Positions 1 to 9,201 of a stretch of DNA of 64,000 bases are shown in pieces. The notes under the pieces are model-generated. The model searched no databases and was not told the DNA's origin. It was given only the letters and a program-made list of their open reading frames with translations. The DNA is taken from assembly GCA_021737275.1 (NCBI GenBank), contig JAIPEE010000001.1, positions 1 to 64,000 on the forward strand, written 5' to 3'. The position numbers were made by a program, and so were the translations under genes. The DNA is from Desulfobacterales bacterium. GTDB lineage: Bacteria > Desulfobacterota > Desulfobacteria > Desulfobacterales > JAIPEE01. The stretch's first letter is position 1, and each line of letters starts with the position of its first letter.

Positions 1-93
1 CCTCAAGGGCAACTTACCCTGACGATGAGCGCAAATAAAGCAGTTCGAAAAGATCTTCTTCATTTTCTCGACGTGTTGCAAAAAGCAGCATGA
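1..93 (+). CDS. Possible C-terminal end of an unidentified protein, cut by the window edge
   Basis: Reading from base 1, thirty codons are open and end in TGA. The peptide ends in LLHFLDVLQKAA and looks amphipathic and helical. No family is recognised from so short a piece, and an open run of this length can occur by chance. It would converge with the chemoreceptor gene that follows on the other strand. Confidence 0.25.
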   Translation, partial: PQGQLTLTMSANKAVRKDLLHFLDVLQKAA

Positions 94-151
94 TATACTG
101 AGAAAAAAGTTAAAATTTTATGCAACATTAGGGTTTATAACCCTCTATACA

Positions 152-1729
152 CTAAAATGTCTTAAATTCATCATCATCCATTGAAGTTATTTGTCGCTCA
201 GATGCCAATTTTTTAAGAGGTTGAGAAATAACCTTATAGCGCTTATCATCTATAGATTTTCTTAGTGAGATATTACTATTATCACTTCTCTTCAAATTTC
301 CATTAACTAACACAGTCAAATCACTAACTAATTTTTTCAACTGTGTAGCATGTGATTTCAATTCCTCAGCTGAGGAAGCTGATTCCTCGGAATTGGCGGC
401 ATTTTGCTGAACAACGTTGTCCATCTCGTTAACTGCTTTGTTAATCTGCTCCATACCTTGAGACTGTTCTTTTGAAGCTATTGCAATTTCAGCCACTAAG
501 CCTCCCACCTTTGTTGTATTATCTGCTACTTCATTAAAATTTTCATTAGTTGTGGTAACAAGACTTTCACCGTCTTTAACTTTATTTAATGTCCCTTCTA
601 TAAGCGCTGCCGTATTCTTTGCCGCCTCTGCTGATCTCATGGCCAAACTCCTTACTTCATCTGCAACAACAGCAAAACCTGAACCGGCATCACCTGCTCG
701 TGCCGCTTCAACTGCAGCATTCAAAGCCAAAAGATTAGTTTGGAAAGCTATCTCATCGATAGTCTTGATAATTTTAGATGTTTCTTCGCTGGCCTTCGAA
801 ATTTCTTCCATCGATTGAGTTAGTCTTTTCATTGAGCCGTTGGCTTTATTAACAATCTTGTTGGCTTCCTTCATTAAAATATCAGCCTTTTCTGCATTAT
901 TAGTGGTATTTACAGACATGGCAGACATTTCTTCCAGAGAAGAAGAAGTTTCCTCAATTGCAGCTGCCTGTTCAGAAGCACCTTCTGCCATGGATTGACT
1001 TGTAGATGATATCTGATTTGAAGCTGAAGCGACCTGAATACTCGACCCTTCAATTGTTTTGATTATATGGTTAATCGGAAAAGAAATTGATCGTGCTAAA
1101 AAGAAACTAGAGATTAGAGCTGCAAGTATTAAGCATATTGAAGCAATAACCGTAATCGTTAATTTATTTGACAATTTTTCTTCTATCATATCAATATCAT
1201 TAATATAAACGCCAGTACCAATAATCCACTCCCAATCTGGAAATAATTTCACATAGGATATTTTAGGCTCGGGTGTTTCTTCTCCGGGTTTTGGCCAGGA
1301 ATACTCTACAAAGCCTTCACCGCAATTTTTACATACCTGAACCATTTCCATGAAAAGTCTTTTACCGTTAGGGTCTTTGAACTCAGACAACATCTTATCG
1401 TTTAATTCCGGTTTTTTAGGATGCATTATCATACGCGGTTCAAGGTCATTAATCCAAAAATAGTCGTTATTTCCATAAGATAAATTTGCAATAGTATTAG
1501 CAGCCATCACCTTTGCTTCGGATTCCGAAAGTATTTGATTTTTTACCTGATTCGCATAATTTTCAATCACTCCGTAAGCGGTTTCAACAATTTGTTTAGA
1601 CTTTATATACTTGGAGCTTTTTAGACTTTGTTTCACAATGGGATAGATCCATAATAGAAGCGCCAAAAATGTAAAAACGATTCCGGTTGTCAAAGCCATG
1701 ATTTTTATAAATAAGTTGATTTTCTTCAT
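152..1729 (-). CDS. Methyl-accepting chemotaxis protein with a single-Cache sensor and CheR-docking tail
   Basis: This is a membrane chemoreceptor that senses a small ligand outside the inner membrane and controls CheA. A first membrane helix lies at about residues 8-30. A periplasmic sCache_2-like domain follows, with [10 protein letters not shown] and the [10 protein letters not shown] signature, and a second helix is at about 190-212. The linker is short and shows no convincing full HAMP. The cytoplasmic coiled coil contains the conserved hairpin tip [20 protein letters not shown] (about 322-341). The last five residues, EFKTF, fit the xZxxF CheR-tethering pentapeptide (NWETF in enteric receptors). 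GAGGAG sits six bases before the ATG. The ligand cannot be predicted. Confidence 0.93.
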   Translation of the reverse strand: MKKINLFIKIMALTTGIVFTFLALLLWIYPIVKQSLKSSKYIKSKQIVETAYGVIENYANQVKNQILSESEAKVMAANTIANLSYGNNDYFWINDLEPRMIMHPKKPELNDKMLSEFKDPNGKRLFMEMVQVCKNCGEGFVEYSWPKPGEETPEPKISYVKLFPDWEWIIGTGVYINDIDMIEEKLSNKLTITVIASICLILAALISSFFLARSISFPINHIIKTIEGSSIQVASASNQISSTSQSMAEGASEQAAAIEETSSSLEEMSAMSVNTTNNAEKADILMKEANKIVNKANGSMKRLTQSMEEISKASEETSKIIKTIDEIAFQTNLLALNAAVEAARAGDAGSGFAVVADEVRSLAMRSAEAAKNTAALIEGTLNKVKDGESLVTTTNENFNEVADNTTKVGGLVAEIAIASKEQSQGMEQINKAVNEMDNVVQQNAANSEESASSAEELKSHATQLKKLVSDLTVLVNGNLKRSDNSNISLRKSIDDKRYKVISQPLKKLASERQITSMDDDEFKTF

Positions 1730-2129
1730 TTACAGCTCCTCTAATCAATTTGCTTCTTAGGTTAATAGTAAATTAATGCATATCAGTATTTTTTTCGAAA
1801 TTATGCTTAAAGCTACGATTGATTTGAAAACGGCCATAATTTAAACTGAAACCAATTCAAATTTTTGTTCCCCTTTACCAGCTTTAAAAATTTGTCTGCA
1901 AATTCAATCAACAGGTCCAACCCATGCAATTTAGTTCTATAGAATTCGGCTGTTCTTGTTTTGCCGATTTTGTACCGATCAATAAAATTTTTACAATGTG
2001 GTTAATTTTCTGCAACATAGATAAACAATCATGTTTTGTATTCACAATGTTTATCGGTTTTTTATTTTTTGTTATTTTAATAAAAGTCATGACAATGTTA
2101 TAAATCATATTTTCCATTGTTCGATATGA
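1730..2129. other. Intergenic, no convincing gene
   Basis: About 400 AT-rich bases lie between the chemoreceptor and the CheB-CheR relic. A 69-codon open frame on the minus strand has no ribosome site or recognisable family and is not called. The strand and spacing mean this stretch holds the chemoreceptor promoter, but no clear -35/-10 or sigma-54 element was identified. Confidence 0.5.
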
Positions 2130-3062
2130 CTAAATTTGCTTTGAAAAAGAGTTTCCATTATTGCCATTCACCACCACCTCTTTATGAGTCGGTATCCTCA
2201 TAACTACAGTACCATTTTTGTTTAAATTTTCGTATTTGATCAGTAAAGTAATATCGCTGATGGGTCGCACCAAATCCGAATTTCTCAGATCAAAAATATT
2301 TGTCGTTGTCGGGGCAAACCGATTGATGATAGGGTTAGTATCTAAAAACATATTGTCTATGTCCGTGCTTGCAAGAAAATTATTGATGTCATTGCTTATT
2401 GTAGAAAGCTCATCCACTTTATTTTGAAGTTCTTCATTCACCGTAACCGGTTCTTCATTGATTGGCTGAAGCTCTTCTTTGGAGGTTTCCATTTGTTCAA
2501 TGGTACTCTGGAGATTCTTTCTGGTGGGTTCCTGTTCTCTTTCAAAGCTGGTTATAATCAAGGCGGAATCATCTTTTTCCGGATTCTTTCCTTTTTTCTT
2601 AACACCTGTATTTAACTGTATTTTATTATCAAACAAGACAAGTATATAATTATGAGGTATGTTTATCTCAAGAATGGGCCTTACCGGCATATCAATGATT
2701 CGAAAATTACCATTGTTTTTAACTCGCAAGCCTTCAAATATGCTTGTCTTCTTTTGTCGGACCGGGTTATGGCGTGCTGTGACCAGCTTATAGCGTAGAC
2801 CTTCATGTGCTATCTGCTGTATATTGAGGCTTGCTTTACCCACAGGCATCTCCAGATAAATATCTGTTATACCTTCAAATTTAACAATTTCGGAATTTTC
2901 GTTATTATATAACACCCGTTGATCAATAATTGTCAAGAAAAAAACTTCAGAAAAAAACTTCGGCGCATTATGTTGGCTAATGCTGCCACACCTTGATTTT
3001 GATATGGGTCGTCCATTAATGGGTAGGTCATAAACGCTTTGTATCTGAAGGCCCACATGCAT
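2130..3062 (-). pseudogene. Remnant of a CheB-CheR-PAS fusion protein (truncated at both ends)
   Basis: From about residue 50 the translation follows the post-CheR region of the large CheB/CheR/PAS fusion proteins: GKASLNIQQIAHEGLRYKL, then FEGLRVKNNGNFRIIDMPV, then the coiled coil with ETSKEELQPINEE and VTVNEELQ, then a PAS start with STDIDNMFLD and RPISDI. The CheB esterase and CheR methyltransferase domains are missing upstream. The PAS domain stops early, and usually conserved positions are changed (for example QPINEEPVTVNEEL where families have SLNEELVTVNxEL). The first 45 or so residues match nothing recognised. It lies downstream of AOR on the same strand and is probably non-functional. 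Confidence 0.75.
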
Positions 3063-3154
3063 TCAGGGGTTTTGAAATGCATATTTTGAGGGAGGAAGGA
3101 GGGTTCAGATGCAGGGCCTCCAGATACAAATTTATAAAAATGTCATCAGAATAC

Positions 3155-5014
3155 TTAACGCACAAGCTCTTCAAGGCCTAAATTCGTCAGTGTACTATCC
3201 AATGGTCTGCCTGTAATGCCATCCCAGCCCATGGCTTCATAACCTAATTTTTTTATCTTTTTAAAATCAAGGGTTCTTCCGGCAATAGGCCCTGTGGCCG
3301 GAGGGCCGGTAACTCTTTCAGGTAATTTCCATTCAGCCATATTAACCCCTTCACGAATATTAAATGCCTGGCGTAAAGTTTGAATACGGCGGCCTGCCTT
3401 TAACCCCTCTTCCAGGGTAAAATCCCAGCCGGTGATTGCAGACATAGCTTCAATTAAAGGCAATGTTTCCGGATATGTGCCAAACCAGCAAAGCCCGGCG
3501 GATGTAGACAATCGGTCAAGATCGCTACAGGCGGCATATACAGAGGCATATGCCTCATACTCAAAAATGCCCGCTTTCTTAATTTTAGACTCGGGCAGCA
3601 TAACAGCATTAACATCTTCATCCACACTGTCCATATACTGGGTAGCAGTATGCCGACCCGGTGTCGGATCACAAATGTATCCCCATCCATGACCTACACT
3701 GGTCCTGGGGTCATGTGCCGGAAGATCCTGCCCGCCGACATGAACCGCGAATTTATCGGATCCTTTACCAATGCGCCCGGCTGCAAATTTACTCCCGTCA
3801 GCCAGTACTGCACCAAAACCTTCCCTTTTGGCTATTTTTTCAACCATTGCCAGCATGGCATCTGCATTGCCCCAGGTAAGTTCAATACCATCCGTATCCT
3901 CTTTGCTGATTAAGCCGCGGTCGTAGCACTCCATGGCAAATCCGATTACACTGCCAACAGTACAGGTATCAATACCATAACGGTTGCAAAGATCATTAGC
4001 TTTAATGACAGGTTCCGGATCATCAATAAGAAGATTGGAGCCAAACATACCTAGTGTTTCATATTCTATCTTGTTGGAGTTTTTTACGGCATAGGGGCCC
4101 TTTTCAATGGTAAGCTTTCCTTTGCAAACCAATGGACAGCCTGAGCAGCCTTTTTTCTTTTTCTGGTAGTGTGTAATTGAATCACCATGGAGCCGTTCCC
4201 AGGTTGGAAAACCCTCTTCGCCAAAAAGGGTCCAGTTCTTGATCGGGCAATCACCCATCTTAAGATATCCTTCAAAAAAGGAACATGTTCCCCAGTTTTT
4301 AAACAAATGCACCCAGGGGTGTTGTGTCATTTTTACATCCTTACGATAATCTGTGCGGAGCTGGGAAAGCCTTTCATCATCTGCTATTTCAACTTTCTGT
4401 GTACCCTTGACAGCCACAGCCTTCAGGCCTTTTGATCCCATGACCGCAGCAAGACCCGAACGGGCAGCGGCGCTCCCCTCCTGGATAATAGCTGCCGAAA
4501 GCGACTTCAGCTCCCCGGCCAACCCGATAGAAACAACCCGCACCTGTTTATCCGTTAGTTCTTCCTGTATGGCTGCATCGGTTTCATAAGTATCCTTACC
4601 CCATAGGTGTGCCGCATCCCTGATTTCTGCCTTACCGTCATTCAGGTAAATATATACCGGTTTTGGTGAAACACCTTTTACAAATAGTCCGTCATAACCA
4701 GCCGCTTTCAAAGCAACAGCAAAAATACCGCCAACATTGGAGTCTCCCCAACCGCCGGTGATGGGAGATTTACCTACTACCTGAAGCCTGGCACCGTGGA
4801 ATCCGGCTCCGCTCATGGGGCTGGTCACAAACCCAACAATGTTATCCGGCCCAAAGGGATCTGCACCTGGCGGAATATGTTGGTACAGCACTCTTGCTCC
4901 AAGGCCCTGACCGCCAATAAAATTTCTGTAAATATCTTCCGATATCTTTTCTTCACTGAATGTTCCTGATGACAGGTCAGCAAAAAGAATTTTTCCCATA
5001 TATCCTTTAGTCAT
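3155..5014 (-). CDS. aor: Tungsten-containing aldehyde:ferredoxin oxidoreductase
   Basis: Cytoplasmic enzyme that oxidises aldehydes to carboxylates and reduces ferredoxin, using a tungsto-bispterin and one [4Fe-4S] cluster. The 619-residue length is typical. The N-terminal cofactor domain starts GYMGKILFADLSSG and continues with GGQGLGARVLY and GKSPITGGWGDSNVGG. Cluster ligands are visible as Cys290, Cys293 and Cys297 (CSGCPLVC) plus a distal Cys509 (SAGLCWF), the spacing known from Pyrococcus AOR. A strong AAAGGAGG precedes the ATG. It is last in a likely operon with an NCS1-type permease, a small membrane protein and a SnoaL-like protein. The physiological aldehyde is unknown; metabolism of an imported compound is an inference from the permease. 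Confidence 0.95.
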   Translation of the reverse strand: MTKGYMGKILFADLSSGTFSEEKISEDIYRNFIGGQGLGARVLYQHIPPGADPFGPDNIVGFVTSPMSGAGFHGARLQVVGKSPITGGWGDSNVGGIFAVALKAAGYDGLFVKGVSPKPVYIYLNDGKAEIRDAAHLWGKDTYETDAAIQEELTDKQVRVVSIGLAGELKSLSAAIIQEGSAAARSGLAAVMGSKGLKAVAVKGTQKVEIADDERLSQLRTDYRKDVKMTQHPWVHLFKNWGTCSFFEGYLKMGDCPIKNWTLFGEEGFPTWERLHGDSITHYQKKKKGCSGCPLVCKGKLTIEKGPYAVKNSNKIEYETLGMFGSNLLIDDPEPVIKANDLCNRYGIDTCTVGSVIGFAMECYDRGLISKEDTDGIELTWGNADAMLAMVEKIAKREGFGAVLADGSKFAAGRIGKGSDKFAVHVGGQDLPAHDPRTSVGHGWGYICDPTPGRHTATQYMDSVDEDVNAVMLPESKIKKAGIFEYEAYASVYAACSDLDRLSTSAGLCWFGTYPETLPLIEAMSAITGWDFTLEEGLKAGRRIQTLRQAFNIREGVNMAEWKLPERVTGPPATGPIAGRTLDFKKIKKLGYEAMGWDGITGRPLDSTLTNLGLEELVR

Positions 5015-5089
5015 TTAAATCCTCCTTTAAATCATAAGGGCCTTGACGATATAAAAAGCTTAAATTGTTTTACATGTTTTGTTTATCTT

Positions 5090-5152
5090 GGTCAGCCGAT
5101 ATGCCTGTCACAGATCCGAACGTTTCATCAAAAGAGAGTTTATCGGCTGACC
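5090..5152. repeat. 12-bp inverted repeat between permease and AOR genes
   Basis: GGTCAGCCGATA (5090-5101) and its exact complement TATCGGCTGACC (5141-5152) enclose a 39-base loop. On the minus-strand message no U-run follows the stem, so it is not a standard terminator. An mRNA-processing or stabilising hairpin, or an operator, would fit. Function is unproven. Confidence 0.6.
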
Positions 5153-5175
5153 GGTCTTATTTAATTACTCATATT

Positions 5176-6597
5176 TTATCGGACAACCTGGTTGCCGGGT
5201 TCCGGAATCGGTGGAAAGCCCACTTTTTTCGGAAGTAAGAAGACTTTGGCCAGAACATAGTAGATCAGACCCGAACATAAAGATGCCGGAAGTGCGGCAC
5301 CGCAGACATTGAAAATACTCGCGATATGTGGCACACAAGTCACCGGGTTATAGATAAGAAGGGAAAACACAGTTCCAATGGCACAAGAGATTGCAAAAGG
5401 CACATTGACACCCTTCCAATAGTAATAGGCACTCCTTGAGCTGACATCGTAGATCTCTTTCATATTGATATTCATCTTCCGGAGAAGGATATCAACAACC
5501 CAGACCACACCAAGGGGACCTAATAATGCACCGTAAAAAGCCACAAAAGTTCCATACTGGTCGTATGCTGCGGGGATTAGAATTAAAATGCCAACCAGCA
5601 GGTTAATTGAAAGCGCCTGCAACCATGAGAGTTTCGGCCAGACTACCCGTGCCGTTAAAGCAACAATATACATCGTACAAATACCGGAGAAAATATTGGC
5701 AACGCCCAGAAAAATCATGTACAGCACTACCCATACACCGCCAATATCCTTGAGCAGATAAACAGGATCTGTCACACCGGCCACAAGTCCGCCGGCAATT
5801 GCCGGGATACAGGCTATGGCCCATATTGGCCCCCAACCCCACCATGTTCCGTAAAAGGCTGCGGTTTCCGTTTTTGCCAGTCTGCAATAAACAGCAAAAC
5901 TGAATGGCCAGGAAAAGCCAAGGCCAACATTCATCTCAATTGCGATCATAAAACTGGTCCATGGATCCTCGTGAAACCCTTCGGGGATGGTTTGTACGAT
6001 CTGGTCCCATCCGTAATGAGAAAATATTTTGTAAGTCATCAATACCAACAGGAGTAATATAAGCGGAGTCACCACTCGAAACATAACCTTTAATACCGCT
6101 GCGGCCTTCCACAAAATAAAAAAAGCAATGCCCAGTGCAATGAAAGACCATAGTTCCGCATTTGTCAGCACACCGGTAGCACCAAGAAATCCGAAGGATT
6201 CGGACACGGTCCGGCCGAACATGACAATTGGAATTGATGTCCAACCAATATACATTGGTGTTGTGACCAGCAGGACAATTAAAATAGTTCCGAATGGACC
6301 GGCTACCGAGTTGGTAATAATACCGTTATCGAGCCCCCATCGGGCTACAAATGGGCCGATCAGCGAATGCATTAACAACGGCAGGGAACACCCTACCATA
6401 CATGCAATAATGGCCAGCGGAAACGTTGTCGCCATACCCGTCCATGCACCCAGAACAAGCATCCATGTGGCCACACTGAATGAAACCTGGATTAATATCA
6501 TATCGGTCATACTTAATGAGCGTTCGTTTGGTAAGGTGGGCATTCTGCTTTTTACAACCTCTGCACGCACCATTTCATCAGTTGTCTGCTTTACCAT
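5176..6597 (-). CDS. NCS1-family (cytosine permease-like) transporter
   Basis: Polytopic inner-membrane protein of 473 residues with about 12 hydrophobic segments. The overall pattern matches nucleobase:cation symporter-1 permeases: an N-terminal segment before the first helices, a Trp/Gly-rich core (GTWWGWGPIWA), and a late VVWVVDILLRK motif like the DYYL/DILLRK stretch of this family. Substrates of the family are nucleobases, hydantoins, allantoin and thiamine-like compounds; this one cannot be assigned. The start chosen is MVKQTT, ten bases after AGGAGG, rather than a longer frame upstream. It lies between a small one-helix protein and AOR on the same strand, suggesting uptake of the compound that the operon metabolises. 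Confidence 0.82.
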   Translation of the reverse strand: MVKQTTDEMVRAEVVKSRMPTLPNERSLSMTDMILIQVSFSVATWMLVLGAWTGMATTFPLAIIACMVGCSLPLLMHSLIGPFVARWGLDNGIITNSVAGPFGTILIVLLVTTPMYIGWTSIPIVMFGRTVSESFGFLGATGVLTNAELWSFIALGIAFFILWKAAAVLKVMFRVVTPLILLLLVLMTYKIFSHYGWDQIVQTIPEGFHEDPWTSFMIAIEMNVGLGFSWPFSFAVYCRLAKTETAAFYGTWWGWGPIWAIACIPAIAGGLVAGVTDPVYLLKDIGGVWVVLYMIFLGVANIFSGICTMYIVALTARVVWPKLSWLQALSINLLVGILILIPAAYDQYGTFVAFYGALLGPLGVVWVVDILLRKMNINMKEIYDVSSRSAYYYWKGVNVPFAISCAIGTVFSLLIYNPVTCVPHIASIFNVCGAALPASLCSGLIYYVLAKVFLLPKKVGFPPIPEPGNQVVR

Positions 6598-6721
6598 AAT
6601 ACATTTTCCTCCTGTAATTCCAAAAATATAATACTGCACAAAAAATTCCCGGATTATATAACTAAACTCATTCTCTCACGAAAATTAATATTTAACGATG
6701 ACACCGGAGTTAATATGCATA

Positions 6722-6937
6722 TTAACCCGGAAAATATTTCGGGAAGATGATCACTCCTCCCCAAATAAATAAACCAACAAGTAAAACAGAGAATAAAACA
6801 GCTGGAATAATTTTTTGTATTGTAAACGGTGTAACTTCACACGCATCGGTTCCAGGGCCAAAGTCATAATAAATTTCAATTCTTTTCTTTGTTTCGTTAT
6901 TTATCATTGTGACAAGGTCATCAGTTTTATTAGACAT
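6722..6937 (-). CDS. Small single-helix membrane protein upstream of the permease
   Basis: A 71-residue protein starting MSNKTDD. The soluble N-terminal half contains RIEIYYDFGPGTDACEV. One hydrophobic helix (AVLFSVLLVGLFIWGGVII) follows near the C-terminus. AAGGAG lies eight bases before the chosen ATG; GTG and ATG codons slightly upstream would overlap or crowd that site. No family is recognised. Its place directly ahead of the transporter gene suggests a small accessory subunit, by analogy with short partner subunits of other secondary carriers. That role is inferred from position only. Confidence 0.65.
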   Translation of the reverse strand: MSNKTDDLVTMINNETKKRIEIYYDFGPGTDACEVTPFTIQKIIPAVLFSVLLVGLFIWGGVIIFPKYFPG

Positions 6938-7040
6938 AATCATCACTCCTTAAAAGAAATTAAAGGACAAAAAAATAAAATTTTATTTTCAGTAGAAAAC
7001 TTCTTTTTTTAATCATTGCATCGGTTATTAATAAAGTCTG

Positions 7041-7538
7041 CTACTCAAGCAACCCCAATTGCTGATAAAAACCATATGCATCATAGTAATCACCAGAGTA
7101 AGCAATTTTTCCATCTTTGAGTTTCATCAACGTTAATCCACTTATTTTAAATGACTTGTTTGTGGCCTTTGTACCATCGCTCCAGTCGCCGGTATTTGTA
7201 CCGGAAAAAGTCCACTGCCATACCAATGCATTGTTTTTAATAATGACATCGCCACTTCGCTCCAATTTGAGGTCCGGTACAGCGGCCATAAATGATTTCA
7301 CGATCTCATTTTTGGCATTTTCACTTCCGGTAACCGGTTCACCGACTGTGGCATCATAAAAAACAATATCTTCGGCAAAGTGATCGGCACATTTTGTAGC
7401 ATCGTGGCTGTTCCATCCGGCGATATAAGAATCCAGTACAGCAAGGGAATCAACTGCAAAACACTGCGAACTAATAGGTAGCACAAATAACATCAGTAAA
7501 AATACAGTTAAAAAAACACTACGTCTTTTTTGAATCAT
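7041..7538 (-). CDS. Exported SnoaL-like (NTF2-fold) protein
   Basis: The 165-residue product begins with a classical signal peptide: KRR, a hydrophobic core, and likely cleavage after residue 28 (CFA/VDS). The rest matches the SnoaL-like/ester-cyclase branch of the NTF2 fold: LDSYIAGWNSHDATKCADHFAEDIVF, then a barrel with VWQWTFSGTNTG and FKISGLTLMKLKDGKIAYSGDYYD. The family includes cyclases, isomerases and plain ligand binders, so no reaction can be named. AAGGAA precedes the ATG. It heads the permease-AOR gene row, and a periplasmic role on the same compound is possible. Confidence 0.8.
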   Translation of the reverse strand: MIQKRRSVFLTVFLLMLFVLPISSQCFAVDSLAVLDSYIAGWNSHDATKCADHFAEDIVFYDATVGEPVTGSENAKNEIVKSFMAAVPDLKLERSGDVIIKNNALVWQWTFSGTNTGDWSDGTKATNKSFKISGLTLMKLKDGKIAYSGDYYDAYGFYQQLGLLE

Positions 7539-8123
7539 ATTTATTTCCTTCTTTTTAAAAAATGCTGATTAGTATTAAAGGTTTCAAACAACTGCCTGCT
7601 TTGTTGGTACGACGTTTACCCCCCTTTCCTGTAAGATATTTAGCCACTGTATTGACACGAGAAACAATTATAATCGCCTGAGACAAAAAGATACGAGAAT
7701 GAATATGAAATCCTGATTCAGTGTGAGAGTTTTTTAGCATGCAGGAAAGAATAAACACAATGCTCTAAAAAACAGTATGATATGCGTATGATATTTACGC
7801 ATTTTATTCGCTATTTTCATATCCTATTTTCTTTATGCTGACACATAACTTGTTTTGCAGCACTTTACGCTTTTTGGGGATACCCCGGAAATTAATTGCA
7901 GCGTTCCAAATTGTTTTATATAGTAAAACGGTTTTCATATCAGGCTATTTCCAATTAATATTTGATATTTATGGGTAGCCATGTTATCATACAAGGTGCA
8001 TGTTGGATCTGCGAACAAAATTTTAACTTTGCACTACTCGACAAATAACAATTGAGAAGTCTCCCCTTCGCAATCAACGGGAAATGTGCTCGCCATTGCA
8101 ATTAAAAAAAGTAGGCATGTATT
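7539..8123. other. Divergent intergenic region between the SnoaL-like gene and the PAS-LuxR gene
   Basis: About 585 bases separate the two divergent genes and must hold both promoters. Two small hairpins are visible: GGGG-ATA-CCCC at 7876-7886 and GTTTTA-TATAG-TAAAAC at 7911-7927. Neither is followed by a U-run. No clear -24/-12 or -35/-10 pair was found. A 67-codon minus-strand frame at 7555-7758 has no supporting signal and is not called. Confidence 0.5.
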
Positions 8124-9128
8124 ATGGGAAAATCTACTATTATATCCGGTTATGAAAAAAATATAAAAGTTCGTAACAAAAACTTTACTCAGTTGGAATC
8201 TGCCCTTCGAAAAAACAAGGAAAGGCTTGAACTGGCTATCATTGCATCAGATGCCGGCCTTTGGGACTGGGATATCCCTACTGGTAAACTTGTATTAGGA
8301 GAAAAATGGTGCGAGATTCTTGGATACATACCCGGAGAAATCGAGGAACATATTTCATCATGGGAGAAACTGATCTACCCTGATGACAAAGAAACGACCC
8401 TGAAAAAAATCAATTCGCATCTCAACGGAGAAACCCGGGACTACCGGACAGAGCATCGTCTGCAAAGCAAAAATGGAAACTGGACCTGGGTACTGGATAT
8501 GGGAAAGGTAGTCGAGAGGGATTCCCTGGGCCACCCTGTGCGCATGACGGGAATTAAAATTGATATTAACAAGCGTAAGCAAATGGAAAAGGAACTGGAA
8601 AAATTCAACTGCAAATTAGAAAAAATGGTAGAAGAAAGAACCCGTCAGTTAAGAAACAAAAGAAAACTACTAGAAAAAAAGACACGTGAACTCAAAAACA
8701 AATCCAACCACCTTGAAGAGGCCAATACGGCGCTAAAATTGCTTTTACGGAAAAGTGACGAAAACAAAAAAGAGATTGAGGAAAATATGCTGGCTAACAT
8801 AAAAGAGCTTATCGATCCGTATCTTGAAAAAATGGATCAGGCCAATTTGAATGATACTCAGAGAACTTCCCTGGAAATCATCAAATCAAATCTTCAGCAA
8901 ATTATTTCTCCTTTTTCAAAACGGCTCACCTCAAAATATTTAAATCTGACACCTGCAGAAATAAATGTGGCAAATCTGATCAAGCACGGTAAGACATCTA
9001 AGGAAATTGCAAATTTAATGTGCCTGTCCGTCAGAACAATAGATACACAAAGAAGAAGTATTCGAAAAAAGTTAGGTCTTTGTAGCAAAGACATAAACCT
9101 GGAAACTTACCTGCACTCGCTTGTATAA
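8124..9128 (+). CDS. PAS-domain sensor with C-terminal LuxR-type DNA-binding domain
   Basis: One-component cytoplasmic regulator of 334 residues. A PAS_3-type domain lies at about residues 30-150 (ERLELAIIASDAGLWDWDI, WTWVLDMGKVVERD, GIKIDINKRK). A long charged coiled coil with VEERTRQLRNKRKLLEKK follows at about 150-260. A GerE/LuxR helix-turn-helix closes the protein: LTPAEINVANLIKHGKTSKEIA and SVRTIDTQRRSIRKKLGL. There is no receiver or kinase domain and no membrane helix. The ribosome site is weak (AGTAGG). It is divergent from the SnoaL-permease-AOR genes, which makes them plausible targets. That assignment is inference. Confidence 0.88.
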   Translation: MGKSTIISGYEKNIKVRNKNFTQLESALRKNKERLELAIIASDAGLWDWDIPTGKLVLGEKWCEILGYIPGEIEEHISSWEKLIYPDDKETTLKKINSHLNGETRDYRTEHRLQSKNGNWTWVLDMGKVVERDSLGHPVRMTGIKIDINKRKQMEKELEKFNCKLEKMVEERTRQLRNKRKLLEKKTRELKNKSNHLEEANTALKLLLRKSDENKKEIEENMLANIKELIDPYLEKMDQANLNDTQRTSLEIIKSNLQQIISPFSKRLTSKYLNLTPAEINVANLIKHGKTSKEIANLMCLSVRTIDTQRRSIRKKLGLCSKDINLETYLHSLV

Positions 9129-9201
9129 AAACTGCTTCTATAATTGAAAGAAACAGGGTAGCTTTTTTTTCTCTCAAATAATTGTAGCTTATAAATATCG
9201 A

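Noticed and set aside
128-145. AGGGTT-TAT-AACCCT hairpin as terminator of the first chemoreceptor gene
   Set aside because: No U-run follows on the minus strand and the stem is only six bases.
1908-2117. 69-codon minus-strand open frame
   Set aside because: No ribosome site, no recognisable domain, AT-rich composition expected to give such frames.
7555-7758. 67-codon minus-strand open frame upstream of the SnoaL-like gene
   Set aside because: No start signal and no family; it occupies the presumed promoter region.
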